Below are positions 52,092 to 60,470 of a stretch of 64,000 nt of DNA, piece after piece. The stretch is from Streptomyces griseoluteus (GTDB lineage: Bacteria; Actinomycetota; Actinomycetes; Streptomycetales; Streptomycetaceae), in NCBI GenBank assembly GCA_000717735.1, contig JOBE01000029.1:62001-126000 (forward strand), in the 5' to 3' direction. Under the pieces are notes generated by a model. That model was given only the letters and a program-made list of their open reading frames with translations. It did not search any database and was not told the DNA's origin. The first letter of the stretch is position 1. Each line of letters opens with the position of its first letter. Both the position numbers and the translations under genes were made by a program.

Positions 52092-52892
52092 ATGGACACC
52101 GTTCTGGTCACGGGTGGTACGGGGCATCTGGGACGGAGCGTGGTCGCGCGGCTGAAGCCGTCGTACCGGGTGCGCGTGCTCGCCCGTTCACCGGGATCGG
52201 ATCCCGATGTGGAGTGGATCCGAGGAGACCTCGCCACTGGCGAGGGGATCACGGCGGCGGTGTCCGGGGCCCAGGTGGTCGTTCACGCAGCGACACTCTC
52301 CCCCGCCGCCAGGCGCGGTTACCTCCTGCCCGTCGACTTCTGGCGCAGCCCGCCGGAGGCCGATGTCGACGGGACCCGCCGACTGCTCGACGCGGCTGTC
52401 CGGGCCAACGTGGCCCACTTCGCCTATGTGTCCATCGTCGGCGTCGACCGGGCCCGCATCCCGTACATGCGAGTCAAACACACCGCCGAGGAGCTGGTAC
52501 GCACCGGGCAGGTGCCCTGGTCGATCCTCCGGGCCACCCAGTTCCACTGGCTGACCGACCGGATGCTGGGCAAGGCAGCCCGGCTGCCCGTGGTGCCGTT
52601 GCCCACCGATCTGCGCACCCAGCCGGTGGACTCGCGCGACTTCGCCGCCTACCTGGTCGGACGCCTCGCCGAAGGTCCCGGCGGACAGTGTGCGGACTTC
52701 GGAGGACCGGAGGTGCTCACACTCGGCGCACTTCTCACGACGTGGCGTCAGATCCGCGGCAGGCAACCAAGGATGATGCGTATCCCGGTACCGTCCGCGG
52801 TCGAGCGGGCGGCCCGCGACCTGACCTGCCCCGCCGGCAAGCGGGGCACCCTCACCTGGGCCGAGTGGCTACGCACCCACCCGCCGGAGTGA
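52092..52892 (+). CDS. NmrA-like/SDR NAD(P)-binding protein
   Basis: 266 residues from ATG 52092 with a good GGAGGTG site. Atypical extended SDR: VLVTGGTGHLGRSVVARL (NAD(P) motif), VRVLARSPGSDPDVEW, HAATLSPAARRGY, YVSIVGVDRARIPYMRVKHTAEE, then DSRDFAAYL. It resembles sugar or ubiquinone SDRs of the NmrA/ComQ group, lacking a fully classical YxxxK (Tyr and Lys are at YMRVK). It lies 35 bases downstream of the ATP-grasp gene in the same direction and may be part of that locus, or an independent redox enzyme. Confidence 0.8.
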   Translation: MDTVLVTGGTGHLGRSVVARLKPSYRVRVLARSPGSDPDVEWIRGDLATGEGITAAVSGAQVVVHAATLSPAARRGYLLPVDFWRSPPEADVDGTRRLLDAAVRANVAHFAYVSIVGVDRARIPYMRVKHTAEELVRTGQVPWSILRATQFHWLTDRMLGKAARLPVVPLPTDLRTQPVDSRDFAAYLVGRLAEGPGGQCADFGGPEVLTLGALLTTWRQIRGRQPRMMRIPVPSAVERAARDLTCPAGKRGTLTWAEWLRTHPPE

Positions 52893-52981
52893 GCCGCCGG
52901 CGTGGGGATGGCCCCAGGGCCGCCCACACCTAAGATCACCGGGACGGGGAGAGCGGACGAGGCACGGGAGAGGCGGCGGAC

Positions 52982-53800
52982 GTGGCGGACGAGCGCGTGT
53001 ACCTGGTGACCGGGGGCGGAACGGGGATCGGGGCCGCGACCGCGCGGTCGTTGGCCCGGGCGGGACACAAGGTGGCGGTGTCCGGGCGCCGCCCCGAGCC
53101 GCTGCGGCTGGTCGCCGAGGAGATCGGCGCCCTGCCCGTACCGTCGGACATCGGGGACCCCGCCGCCGTGGCCTCGCTCGTCGAGACGGTGGTCGGCGCG
53201 TACGGGCGGCTCGACGGTCTGGTGCTCAACGCCGGCATCGGGCGGGGCGGCGGGGTGGGCGAAGTGGCCCTGGAGGACTGGGACGAGGTCATGCGGACCA
53301 ACCTCACCGGTCCGTTCCTGCTGCTGCGCGCCGCGCTCCCGCATCTGCTCGACGCCCGCGGCGCGGTGGTCGCGGTGGCCTCGGTGTCCGCCCTGCGCAA
53401 CGGCGTCGGGAACGCCGCCTACGCCACCTCCAAGGCGGCGCTGCTCCAGCTGTGCCGCTCGCTCGCGGTCGACTACGGGGGCGCGGGGCTGCGCGCCAAC
53501 ACCGTGTGCCCGAGCTGGGTGCGCACCGACATGGCCGACCGCCGGATGAACCGGTTCGCCGAGGAGGCGGGCCTGGGCGGGAACGGTCTGGAAGCGGCGT
53601 ACGAGGAGGTGACCCGGGTTCTGCCCGCCGGGCGGCCCGGTGAGGCGCACGAGGTCGCAGAGGCCATCGCCTGGCTGCTGTCGCCCGCCGCCTCGTTCGT
53701 GAACGGGGCGACGCTCACCGTCGACGGCGGGGCGACCGCCCTCGACCCGGGCACCCTCGGCTTCGAGTTCCGGCTGGAGCCACGCGCCCCGCGAGCCTGA
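52982..53800 (+). CDS. Short-chain dehydrogenase/reductase (FabG-like)
   Basis: 272 residues from GTG 52982 (GGGAGAGGCGGAC upstream). Classical SDR: TGGGTGIG (NAD(P) motif near residue 10-17), LNAGIG, SVSA, and YATSK (catalytic Tyr and Lys). Other cues are NTVCPSWVRTDM and NGATLTVDGGAT near the end. It reduces or oxidises a hydroxyl/ketone with NAD(P)H; the substrate is unknown. It stands alone downstream of the NmrA-like gene with an 89-base gap. Confidence 0.88.
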   Translation: MADERVYLVTGGGTGIGAATARSLARAGHKVAVSGRRPEPLRLVAEEIGALPVPSDIGDPAAVASLVETVVGAYGRLDGLVLNAGIGRGGGVGEVALEDWDEVMRTNLTGPFLLLRAALPHLLDARGAVVAVASVSALRNGVGNAAYATSKAALLQLCRSLAVDYGGAGLRANTVCPSWVRTDMADRRMNRFAEEAGLGGNGLEAAYEEVTRVLPAGRPGEAHEVAEAIAWLLSPAASFVNGATLTVDGGATALDPGTLGFEFRLEPRAPRA

Positions 53801-54403
53801 CCGACGGTCACGGCCGACATGACCGATCACGTTCCACCGGCCGGCCACCCCGCACGGACGGGGCGGTCGCGGTCATCCCGCACGGTCGGGAAGGAGCGCA
53901 GGTCGTTCCCGTGGGCCAGGGCCACAAAGCGATGGTCCGGGCCGCCCTTGCATCGCAGGTGCTGGGCCCGGACCATGCATGCCCGTCGTGCTGATGGTCC
54001 CGCCGCGCGCAGTGCCCGCAAAGTGCCCTCTGCTTGCGCGGAGAGGGCTGGTTCTGGACCGTCGCAATGCGCTGCTCGATCCACCCGCCTCCGCCCAGGC
54101 GGAGGTGGGTCGCAGCGCAGAAGCTCGCCGCCGGGGCGGTGAAGGTGCAACGCGGGCTCGGGTGGCAAGAACGGCCCGCCGCCACACCCTGCGGCGCACC
54201 GCCGCGCCACCTGACAGCTGGTCAGCAAAGTCGGCATCCAGCTGACCAGACCTGCTCGCTCACGAGCACACGCTGGGAGCACACCCGCCGACTGCGCGAC
54301 CGGGAGGGATTGCGATACACCCCTCCCACGGTCGCGACGACAGCCACGGGCAGGGGCCGGGCATTTCCCGCCCCCACATCGACCCGACAGAGAAAGCCCC
54401 AGG
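53801..54403. other. Gene-poor spacer with possible coding scrap and hairpins
   Basis: No full gene is supported in these 603 bases. The minus strand reads CMVRAQHLRCKGGPDHRFVA, then LAHGNDLRSFPTVRDDRDRP at about 53830-53970; it could be the end of a lost gene, but nothing recognisable precedes it. An imperfect hairpin lies at 54069-54118 (outer GCGCTG/CAGCGC, inner CCTCCGCC/GGCGGAGG). A nine-base stem CTGGTCAGC/GCTGACCAG lies at 54218-54249. Such hairpins fit terminators on either side. Confidence 0.4.
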
Positions 54404-55369
54404 TCAGCGCACCCTACCCCGCGCTCTCAGCTGGGTCGCCGGGACCTCCGGAGCATCCAGGCGGGCGCCGGCGTAGCCCTTGACCTCGCCGAAGCGGTCG
54501 CTCGTCATCCACTCCTCGCGGGCCTTGCGGATCTCCTCGTCCGTGCGGCCCACGAAGTTCCACCACATGACGATCTCCTCCTCGAAGGGTTCGCCGCCCA
54601 GGAGCATCAGGCCTGCGTCGGAGGTCGCGCGGAGGGGGAGTTCGGTGCGTCCGCAGCCGAGGTAGAGCATGGAGCCGGGGAGGACCGGGACGCCGTCGAC
54701 GTGGGCCTCGCCGGACATCGCCAGGACCGCGTACTCGAAGTCGGGGTCCAGCGGAAGGCTCGTCTCGGTGCCGGCCGTGAGGGCGAGGTCGGCTCCGACG
54801 AGTGGGGTGTACGTGGTGCCGGGCGAGGCGGCGCCGTCGAGTTCGCCGAGGATCACCGTGGCCGTGAGGCCCGGCGCGGCGACCCGGGGCAGGTCGGCGT
54901 GGTGCTGGAAGTGCGGCTCGACGTGGCGGTGGGCCTCGGGCAGGGCCACCCAGAGCTGGGCGCCGTGCAGGAGGGGGGCGTGCGGGCGGGGGCTCTCCTC
55001 GGAGTGGGAGATGGCCCGCCCCGAGGTCATGAGGCCGAGTTCGCGCGGGCGGATGGCCTGGAGGCTGCCGGTGGAGTCGCGGTGCAGGACCTCGCCCTCG
55101 TGGAGCCAGCTGACGGTCTGGAGGCCCATGTGGGGGTGCGGCGGTACCTGCATCCCCGGTTCGTCGGCGATGTCGTCGGGGCCGTAGTGGTCGACGAAGG
55201 CCCAGGCTCCGACCATCCGCCGGCCCAGGTTCGGGAGCAGTCGGCGGACCTGGGTCGACTCTCCGAGCTGGACGTGGCGCGGGCTGAGGAGTTCCCGTAC
55301 CGGCTCGGCGACGACGAAGCCGCGGCCGCCGCACACGGTCAGCGTGGCCTGGCGATCAAGATTGCTCAT
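54404..55369 (-). CDS. Pirin family protein
   Basis: 321 residues from ATG 55369. A double cupin of the pirin family: RRLLPNLGRRMVGAWAFVDH, then PPHPHMGLQTVSWLHEGEV (iron-binding His78 and His80) and SHSEES (His122, Glu124), all four metal ligands kept. The second cupin contains AQLWVALP and EYAVLAMSG. Pirins may be quercetin 2,3-dioxygenases or regulators of redox metabolism. It is divergent from the TPR gene; the AT-rich spacer GTGAAATATTCAACCATCTT is a likely promoter/operator. Confidence 0.92.
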   Translation of the reverse strand: MSNLDRQATLTVCGGRGFVVAEPVRELLSPRHVQLGESTQVRRLLPNLGRRMVGAWAFVDHYGPDDIADEPGMQVPPHPHMGLQTVSWLHEGEVLHRDSTGSLQAIRPRELGLMTSGRAISHSEESPRPHAPLLHGAQLWVALPEAHRHVEPHFQHHADLPRVAAPGLTATVILGELDGAASPGTTYTPLVGADLALTAGTETSLPLDPDFEYAVLAMSGEAHVDGVPVLPGSMLYLGCGRTELPLRATSDAGLMLLGGEPFEEEIVMWWNFVGRTDEEIRKAREEWMTSDRFGEVKGYAGARLDAPEVPATQLRARGRVR

Positions 55370-55486
55370 GCTCAACCTGTTCCTGTCCGGAGAGGTGATA
55401 GTGAAATATTCAACCATCTTGGCTTGTTGACGCGGTCGTCCACCCCACAGAGTGGCAGATCGGGCACTCCGGAAAGCGAGAGCAAA

Positions 55487-55834
55487 GTGAGCGACACGTA
55501 CTACGAGTTCGGAACGGCCGGCGAGCGCTGGGACCGCGCCCAGTTCTTCTTCGAAGCGAAGGAGTACGGAACCGCCGTCCGCATCCTGCGCGGCCTGGTC
55601 GCCGAGCACCCGGAGCAGACCGCCCAGCGCCTCCTCCTCGCTCGCGCCTACTACCACTCCGCCCAGCTCTCCCCGGCCGAGACCGAGCTGCGGGCCATCC
55701 TGGACCGTGACCCGGTCGAGTACTACGCGCGGCTGATGCTCGGGCGCACGCTCGAGCGCCAGGGGCGTGCGGACGAGGCCGCGCCGCATCTGCGGATGGC
55801 CGCGGCCATGGCGGGCGAGACGCCGCCGTCCTGA
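55487..55834 (+). CDS. TPR repeat protein, 115 residues
   Basis: From GTG 55487: one to two tetratricopeptide units, with FEAKEYGTAVRILRGLVAEHPEQ then QRLLLARAYYHSAQLSPAETELRAILDRDPVEYYARLMLG. It forms a small helical scaffold and is likely a protein-binding adapter. The N-terminal TYYEFGTAGERWDRAQFFFE is typical of stand-alone Streptomyces TPR proteins. It lies alone between the pirin gene and the copper-type pair. Confidence 0.85.
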   Translation: MSDTYYEFGTAGERWDRAQFFFEAKEYGTAVRILRGLVAEHPEQTAQRLLLARAYYHSAQLSPAETELRAILDRDPVEYYARLMLGRTLERQGRADEAAPHLRMAAAMAGETPPS

Positions 55835-55844
55835 CACGGCCTTG

Positions 55845-55861
55845 ATACCCCCGCACGGTAT
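55845..55861. promoter_or_regulatory. CsoR-like operator ahead of the DUF6153/DUF305 pair
   Basis: ATACCCCCGCACGGTAT has five-base ATACC/GGTAT arms around a C-rich centre, 25 bp before the DUF6153 start. It resembles the CsoR-family sites at 6539 and 6573 but is less symmetric. Copper control is suggested by the downstream genes. Confidence 0.5.
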
Positions 55862-55885
55862 ATTCGCCGCCAGGAGGTCCTGGCA

Positions 55886-56302
55886 GTGCGTACATACCGA
55901 GCGGAACGCCACAGACGAGCGGAAGGTGCCCTCGCGCACCTTCTGCTCGTCGTCGTGCTCGCGCTCGGCGTGTTCCTGATGCACGCGGTCGGCCACCCCG
56001 AGGGGTCCGGCGGGAGCACGGAGACCACCTTCGCCACCTCGGTCGGCGCGGTTCCCCACACCGGCGGCCATGAGAGCCACGACTCCGGCTCCTCGCACGA
56101 ACCGGGCACGGCGATGGACATGACCACGCTCTGCGTGGCCGTCCTCGCCGGCTGGCTGCTCGCCGGGCTCGTCCGGGCCGCGCTCGGACGCCGTCCCGAC
56201 TGGCTCACCCTCCTTCTCGCGCGGCTCATGCCCGCGCCGGGGCCGCACGCACCGCCGCCCCGCCCTCCCGACCTCGCCCAGCTGTCGGTCCTACGGATCT
56301 AG
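55886..56302 (+). CDS. DUF6153 family membrane-linked protein
   Basis: 138 residues; GTG start with AGGAGGT directly upstream. One TM near 18-34 (LAHLLLVVVLALGVFLMHAVG) and a second near 78-98 (LCVAVLAGWLLAGLVRAAL), with a His-rich external loop (VPHTGGHESHDSGSSHEPG). This arrangement is typical of DUF6153 proteins found beside DUF305 genes. The His-rich loop could bind copper (inference). Confidence 0.8.
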   Translation: MRTYRAERHRRAEGALAHLLLVVVLALGVFLMHAVGHPEGSGGSTETTFATSVGAVPHTGGHESHDSGSSHEPGTAMDMTTLCVAVLAGWLLAGLVRAALGRRPDWLTLLLARLMPAPGPHAPPPRPPDLAQLSVLRI

Positions 56303-56399
56303 GCCGTACCGCCACCGTCGCGGGCGCCCCGCGCTGCCCGTGAACGTCTTCGGCCTGCCCTTTTCCGTTCGTACGACCAGCACACGAGGTATCACCCAC

Positions 56400-57068
56400 A
56401 TGCGTGCCTTCACCCACCGAACCGCCAGGAAGATCGCCCTCGTCGGCGCCGCCACCGCGACCGGGCTCCTGCTCTCCGCCTGCGGCACGGACGATGCCGG
56501 GAACACGACGCACCACGGCGGAGCGTCCGCCGACACGTCCGCTTCCGCCTCCCCGTCCGCGTCCACTTCCGCTGCCGCGTCGCCCACCGCCTCCGTCGCC
56601 GGAGCCGCCGCAGGAGCCTTCAACGACGCGGACGTCATGTTCGCGCAGATGATGATCCCCCACCACGAGCAGGCCCTGGAGATGGCCGAGCTCGCCGACG
56701 GCCGGGCCGAGGACGCCGACGTCAAGAAGCTGGTCGCCGCCATCGAGCAGGCACAGGACCCCGAGATCCAGAAGATGAAGGCCTGGCTGAAGGGCTGGGG
56801 GAAGCCCGAGTCCGCCGGTCATGGGGGCCACGGCATGGCCGGGATGATGTCCGAGCAGGACATGAAGGACCTGGCCGCCGTCAAGGGCAAGGCCTTCGAC
56901 CGCAAGTTCGCCGAGCTGATGATCGCCCACCACGAGGGCGCCGTCGAGATGGCGGAGGTCGAGCAGAGGAACGGCCGCAACGCCACGGCCAAGGCCCTCG
57001 CCGACGACGTCGTACGGACCCAGTCCACCGAGATCACCGCCCTGCGGAAGGTCCTCGACCGACTCTGA
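56400..57068 (+). CDS. DUF305 family copper-type lipoprotein
   Basis: 222 residues from ATG 56400. Lipobox LSAC ends the signal peptide; a Ser/Ala linker follows. The DUF305 domain has paired His motifs MMIPHHEQALEMAEL and LMIAHHEGAVEMAE, plus a GHGGHGMAGMM His/Met patch that suits Cu(I). DUF305 proteins (CopM type) bind periplasmic copper. It follows DUF6153 by 97 bases, behind the CsoR-like site. Confidence 0.9.
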   Translation: MRAFTHRTARKIALVGAATATGLLLSACGTDDAGNTTHHGGASADTSASASPSASTSAAASPTASVAGAAAGAFNDADVMFAQMMIPHHEQALEMAELADGRAEDADVKKLVAAIEQAQDPEIQKMKAWLKGWGKPESAGHGGHGMAGMMSEQDMKDLAAVKGKAFDRKFAELMIAHHEGAVEMAEVEQRNGRNATAKALADDVVRTQSTEITALRKVLDRL

Positions 57069-57140
57069 TGCGGTCCCCGGCTCTGGCCGGGTCCGTTCCC
57101 GTCCCGTCCTCCGTCTCCGTGACGTCCTCCGTGACGTCAA

Positions 57141-57168
57141 GGCGGCCCGCCTCTCCGGGCGGGCCGCC
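57141..57168. terminator. Bidirectional terminator between DUF305 and amidohydrolase
   Basis: GGCGGCCCGCC-TCTCCG-GGCGGGCCGCC: an 11-base perfect stem between convergent genes. A run of Cs follows, no T-tract. Confidence 0.7.
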
Positions 57169-57181
57169 CCGGACGCCTCTC

Positions 57182-58837
57182 TCAGCGCTGCACGACGACC
57201 TCGCCGCCCACCACCACCGTCTCCGCCACCGTGCCCGGGATCTCCTCCGGCGCGACGCGGAGGATGTCGCGGGAGAGGACGACGAAGTCGGCCAGCTTGC
57301 CGACCGTCAGCGAACCCCTTTCGTGTTCGAGGAAGTTGGCGTACGCCGAGCCCATCGTGTAGCCCTCGACGGCGGCGGCGACGCCGATCGTCTCGCCCTC
57401 CGTCCAGGCCTCCCCGCCGCCGGGCGGGCGGCGGGTGGCGGCGGCGTGGATGCCGACCATGGGGTCCATCTCGGCGACGTTCCAGTCGCTGGAGAGGGCG
57501 AGGACGGCGCCGGCCGCGCGCAGGCTGCGCAGGGGCCAGGCCTTGTGCCAGCGGTCGGGGCCGACGTTCTCCGCCCAGTCCTGGCCGGGTCCCGCGATGT
57601 CGGGGGCGGCGTGCCGTGGCTGCATGCAGGCGACGACCCCAAGTGCGGCGAAGCGCGGGGTGTCGGCCGGGTCGAGGCACTCGACGTGCACGATCTGGTG
57701 GCGCGCGTCGCGCGGCCCGTTCGCCGCGCGCGCCCGTTCGACCGCGTCGAGGACGGTACGGATGCCCCGGTCGCCGGTGGCGTGGACGAAGCACTGGAAG
57801 CCGCGCGCGTCGAGGCGGGTGAGCAGTCCGGCGAACTCCTCGGGCGGGTAGAAGGTGTCGCCGCGGTGGTGGGTGCAGCCCGCGTACGGTTCCAGGAGGG
57901 CGGCGGTACGGGGTTCCACGACGTCGTCGATGTACAGCTTGAGCGGGCCGACCCGGAGGCGGTCGTCCGCGAACTTCCGTGCCGCCGACTCGAACGCGTC
58001 CAGGTCCGCGTCGGTCGTGCCGCGCGGGTGGAAGAGGGCGGCGACGATCCGGGAGCGGAGCCTTCCCTCGGTCCGGGCACGCTCGAAGAGGGCGAGGTCG
58101 TCGAGGGAGTTCTGGGGTTCGACGACGGTGGTGATGCCGAAGCCGATGGCATCGTCGAGGCTCTTGGCGAGCCTGCCGTACTGCCGCTCCCGCGACGCCC
58201 AGGGGACGCCGAGAGCGCGGAGGGCGCGGTGCCCGTCGCGGGAGAGCCCCTTGACGGCGAAGTCCTGGACGAATCCGGTCGGTTCGCCCGTCGCCGGGTC
58301 GGTGACCGCGCGTCCGAAGGGGAGGTCGGTGTGGTCGCGGTCGACGCCGAGCCGCCGGAGGGCGGCGGTGTTGAGCCAGGCGGTGTGGACGTCGTAGCTG
58401 AGGACCAGGGCGGGTGTGTCGCCGGTGGCCGGGTCGAGGTCGGCGGCGGTGGGCATGCGTCCGCCGGGGACGGCGGAGTAGTCGAAGGCCTCGGCCTCGA
58501 TCCAGTCGGCGTCCGGGTGTTCGGCGTGCCAGGCGCGGACACGGGCGTGGATCGTGCCGAGGCTCCGGGCGCCGGCGAGCTGGACGCAGGCGTCGTCGGA
58601 GCCGAGGCGGACGTGGTTGTGGGCGTCGACGAAGCCGGGCAGGACGAGCCGTCCGCCGGCGTCGAGGACCCGGGTGTCGGGCCCGGTCCAGGCGTCGGCC
58701 CCGGCGTCGGAACCGATCCAGACGATGCGCCCGGCGCGGACGGCGAGGGCCTGGGCCTCGGGGAGGGCCGGGTCGACCGTGTGGACGCGGGCCCCGGTGA
58801 GGACCAGATCGGCAGGGGAGGGTGTGGTGCTGTTCAT
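57182..58837 (-). CDS. YtcJ-type amidohydrolase
   Basis: 551 residues. Amidohydrolase family 3: N-terminal VLTGARVHTVDPALPEAQALAV, metal-binding GFVDAHNHVRLG, then LKLYIDDVVEPRTA, CFVHATGDRGIRTVLDAVE (His ligand), HVECLDP, and LSSDWNVAEMDPM (Asp). The end GSLTVGKLADFVVLSRD is family-typical. It hydrolyses an amide or ester on a cyclic or N-acyl substrate. The adjacent cytosine/purine-type permease suggests a nucleobase or hydantoin-like compound. Confidence 0.88.
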   Translation of the reverse strand: MNSTTPSPADLVLTGARVHTVDPALPEAQALAVRAGRIVWIGSDAGADAWTGPDTRVLDAGGRLVLPGFVDAHNHVRLGSDDACVQLAGARSLGTIHARVRAWHAEHPDADWIEAEAFDYSAVPGGRMPTAADLDPATGDTPALVLSYDVHTAWLNTAALRRLGVDRDHTDLPFGRAVTDPATGEPTGFVQDFAVKGLSRDGHRALRALGVPWASRERQYGRLAKSLDDAIGFGITTVVEPQNSLDDLALFERARTEGRLRSRIVAALFHPRGTTDADLDAFESAARKFADDRLRVGPLKLYIDDVVEPRTAALLEPYAGCTHHRGDTFYPPEEFAGLLTRLDARGFQCFVHATGDRGIRTVLDAVERARAANGPRDARHQIVHVECLDPADTPRFAALGVVACMQPRHAAPDIAGPGQDWAENVGPDRWHKAWPLRSLRAAGAVLALSSDWNVAEMDPMVGIHAAATRRPPGGGEAWTEGETIGVAAAVEGYTMGSAYANFLEHERGSLTVGKLADFVVLSRDILRVAPEEIPGTVAETVVVGGEVVVQR

Positions 58838-58919
58838 GCGGGGTGGCTCCGTGACGTACGTACGAGGGTGTCGGGCGGCCGAGGGTGTCGGGCAGGCGAG
58901 GGGGTCGGACGGGCGAGGC

Positions 58920-60317
58920 TCAGTCGCGTACCGGCGTGACGTGCCCCCGGGCGAGGAGCACGTACACCAGGGCCGAGACTCCCGCCCCGAGCAGGGTGAG
59001 GTCCGCGCCGCCGAGCGGGGCGACGAGCGGGCCCGTCCACAGCGCGGAGTCGCAGGTGAGCGCGGAGAAGAGGAGGCCGCAGAGGAGTGCGGTCAGACCT
59101 GCCGGGTGCCAGCCCGAGCGGTATCCGTACGCGCCGCCGGTGCGCGCGTGCAGGGCGGCGGAGTCGTACGTGCAGCGGCGGAGCACCATGTCGGCGAGGA
59201 AGACCCCGGCCCAGGGGGCGAAGACGATGATCAGGAGGGAGAGGAAGGAGAGGAGCGAGGTGGTGAAGTCGGTGAGGAAGAGGGCGCCGAGGGAGCCGAG
59301 GGCCGTCACGGCCGCGCTGATGACGATGGCCCGGGCCCGGCTCCACGGGATGCCGAGGACCTGGAGGTTCAGGCTCGACGAGTAGAGCGTGATGATCGAG
59401 TTGGTGACGGAGCCGCCGAGCACCAGGGCCAGGAAGAGGGGCTGGAACCAGCCGGGGAGCAGGCTCTCGGCGCCGGCGACGGCGTCCGTCATGTCGGTCT
59501 GGGTCGCGGCGGCCACGCCCGCGACGCCGAGGGCGACGGAGGAGACGAAGCCGCCGAGGGCTCCGCTCCAGGTGACGGCCTTGAGGGAGGTCGTGCGGGG
59601 CAGGTAGCGGGTGTAGTCGGCGGGCATCGGGAGGTACGAGAAGGGGCCTGCCAGCATGACGACGAAGGCGAGGCTCCAGGCGGAGGCGCCGGGCGCGGCG
59701 GCGGGGGCGGAGGTGTCGGCGCCGGGCAGGACGAGGACGAGCAGGGCGGCGAAGCCGGCGGCGAGGACGTAGGCCATCCAGCGTTCGGCGAACTGGACGG
59801 TGGCGTGGCCCCAGAGGGCGACGGCGAAGGTCAGCGCGAGGGTGACGGCGAGGGCGAGGGCGCGGGCGGCCGGTCCGCCGTTCCAGCCGAGGTCGGCGAA
59901 GAAGGCCTCCAGGGCGAGGGTGCCGACCACGGTGTTGACGATGGTGTAGCCGATGCTGACGACCCAGTTGAGCAGCCCGGCGGGCCAGTTGCCGCGTCGC
60001 CCGAAGGCGGCGCGGGAGATGACGAGGGTCGCGGTGCCGGTGCGCACGCCGCTGAGTCCGGCCGCGCCGACGGCGAGGAAGGACAGGCCGCCGAGCACGA
60101 CGACGGCGGTGGCCTGCCAGAAGGAGAGCCCGAAGGCGACGGCGAGGGCGCCGTTGATGACGTAGGTGAAGGTGAGGTTCGAGCCGAACCAGAGCCAGAA
60201 GACGTCCTTGGCGCTTCCGTGCCGTTCGGCGTCGGGTATGGGGTCGATCCCGTGTTCCTCGACCTGGAAGACCTCGTCGCGGCCCGTGGTCACGGGCGCC
60301 GTCTCGTGTCCGAGCAC
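58920..60317 (-). CDS. NCS1 family nucleobase/hydantoin permease
   Basis: 465 residues with about twelve TM segments. NCS1 cues are RTGTATLVISRAAFGRRGNWPAGLLNWVV (the first ligand-binding helices), FSYLPMPADYTRYLPRTTS and PWAGVFLADMVL. It imports purines, cytosine, allantoin or hydantoins in symport with sodium or protons. It is co-directional with the amidohydrolase 82 bases downstream and controlled by the palindrome just upstream. The GTG start is at 60317. Confidence 0.9.
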   Translation of the reverse strand: MLGHETAPVTTGRDEVFQVEEHGIDPIPDAERHGSAKDVFWLWFGSNLTFTYVINGALAVAFGLSFWQATAVVVLGGLSFLAVGAAGLSGVRTGTATLVISRAAFGRRGNWPAGLLNWVVSIGYTIVNTVVGTLALEAFFADLGWNGGPAARALALAVTLALTFAVALWGHATVQFAERWMAYVLAAGFAALLVLVLPGADTSAPAAAPGASAWSLAFVVMLAGPFSYLPMPADYTRYLPRTTSLKAVTWSGALGGFVSSVALGVAGVAAATQTDMTDAVAGAESLLPGWFQPLFLALVLGGSVTNSIITLYSSSLNLQVLGIPWSRARAIVISAAVTALGSLGALFLTDFTTSLLSFLSLLIIVFAPWAGVFLADMVLRRCTYDSAALHARTGGAYGYRSGWHPAGLTALLCGLLFSALTCDSALWTGPLVAPLGGADLTLLGAGVSALVYVLLARGHVTPVRD

Positions 60318-60330
60318 ACCGCACTCCTGT

Positions 60331-60367
60331 CTTGAATGCCGTTCTAAGTTTTAGAACGGCATTCAAG
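60331..60367. promoter_or_regulatory. 37-bp perfect palindrome, TetR-type operator
   Basis: CTTGAATGCCGTTCTAA, then GTT, then TTAGAACGGCATTCAAG: 17-base perfect arms. It lies 14 bases ahead of the NCS1 permease start and 104 bases ahead of the divergent TetR gene, the normal place for autoregulation of both. The AT-rich centre may include the -10 regions. Confidence 0.85.
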
Positions 60368-60470
60368 ATGTGCGATGGGTTCGGGCCACGTCAAGACCTT
60401 CGGAGGTTGCGGTTAAGGTCGATCACGCACAGGGCGGCGCCCGGGGACGACGAGCGACAGACGACGAGCG

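Noticed and set aside
53827..54282. Minus-strand open frame of 151 codons
   Set aside because: Composition is Arg/Ala/Pro-rich shadow except for about 40 residues; no start or ribosome site supports it.
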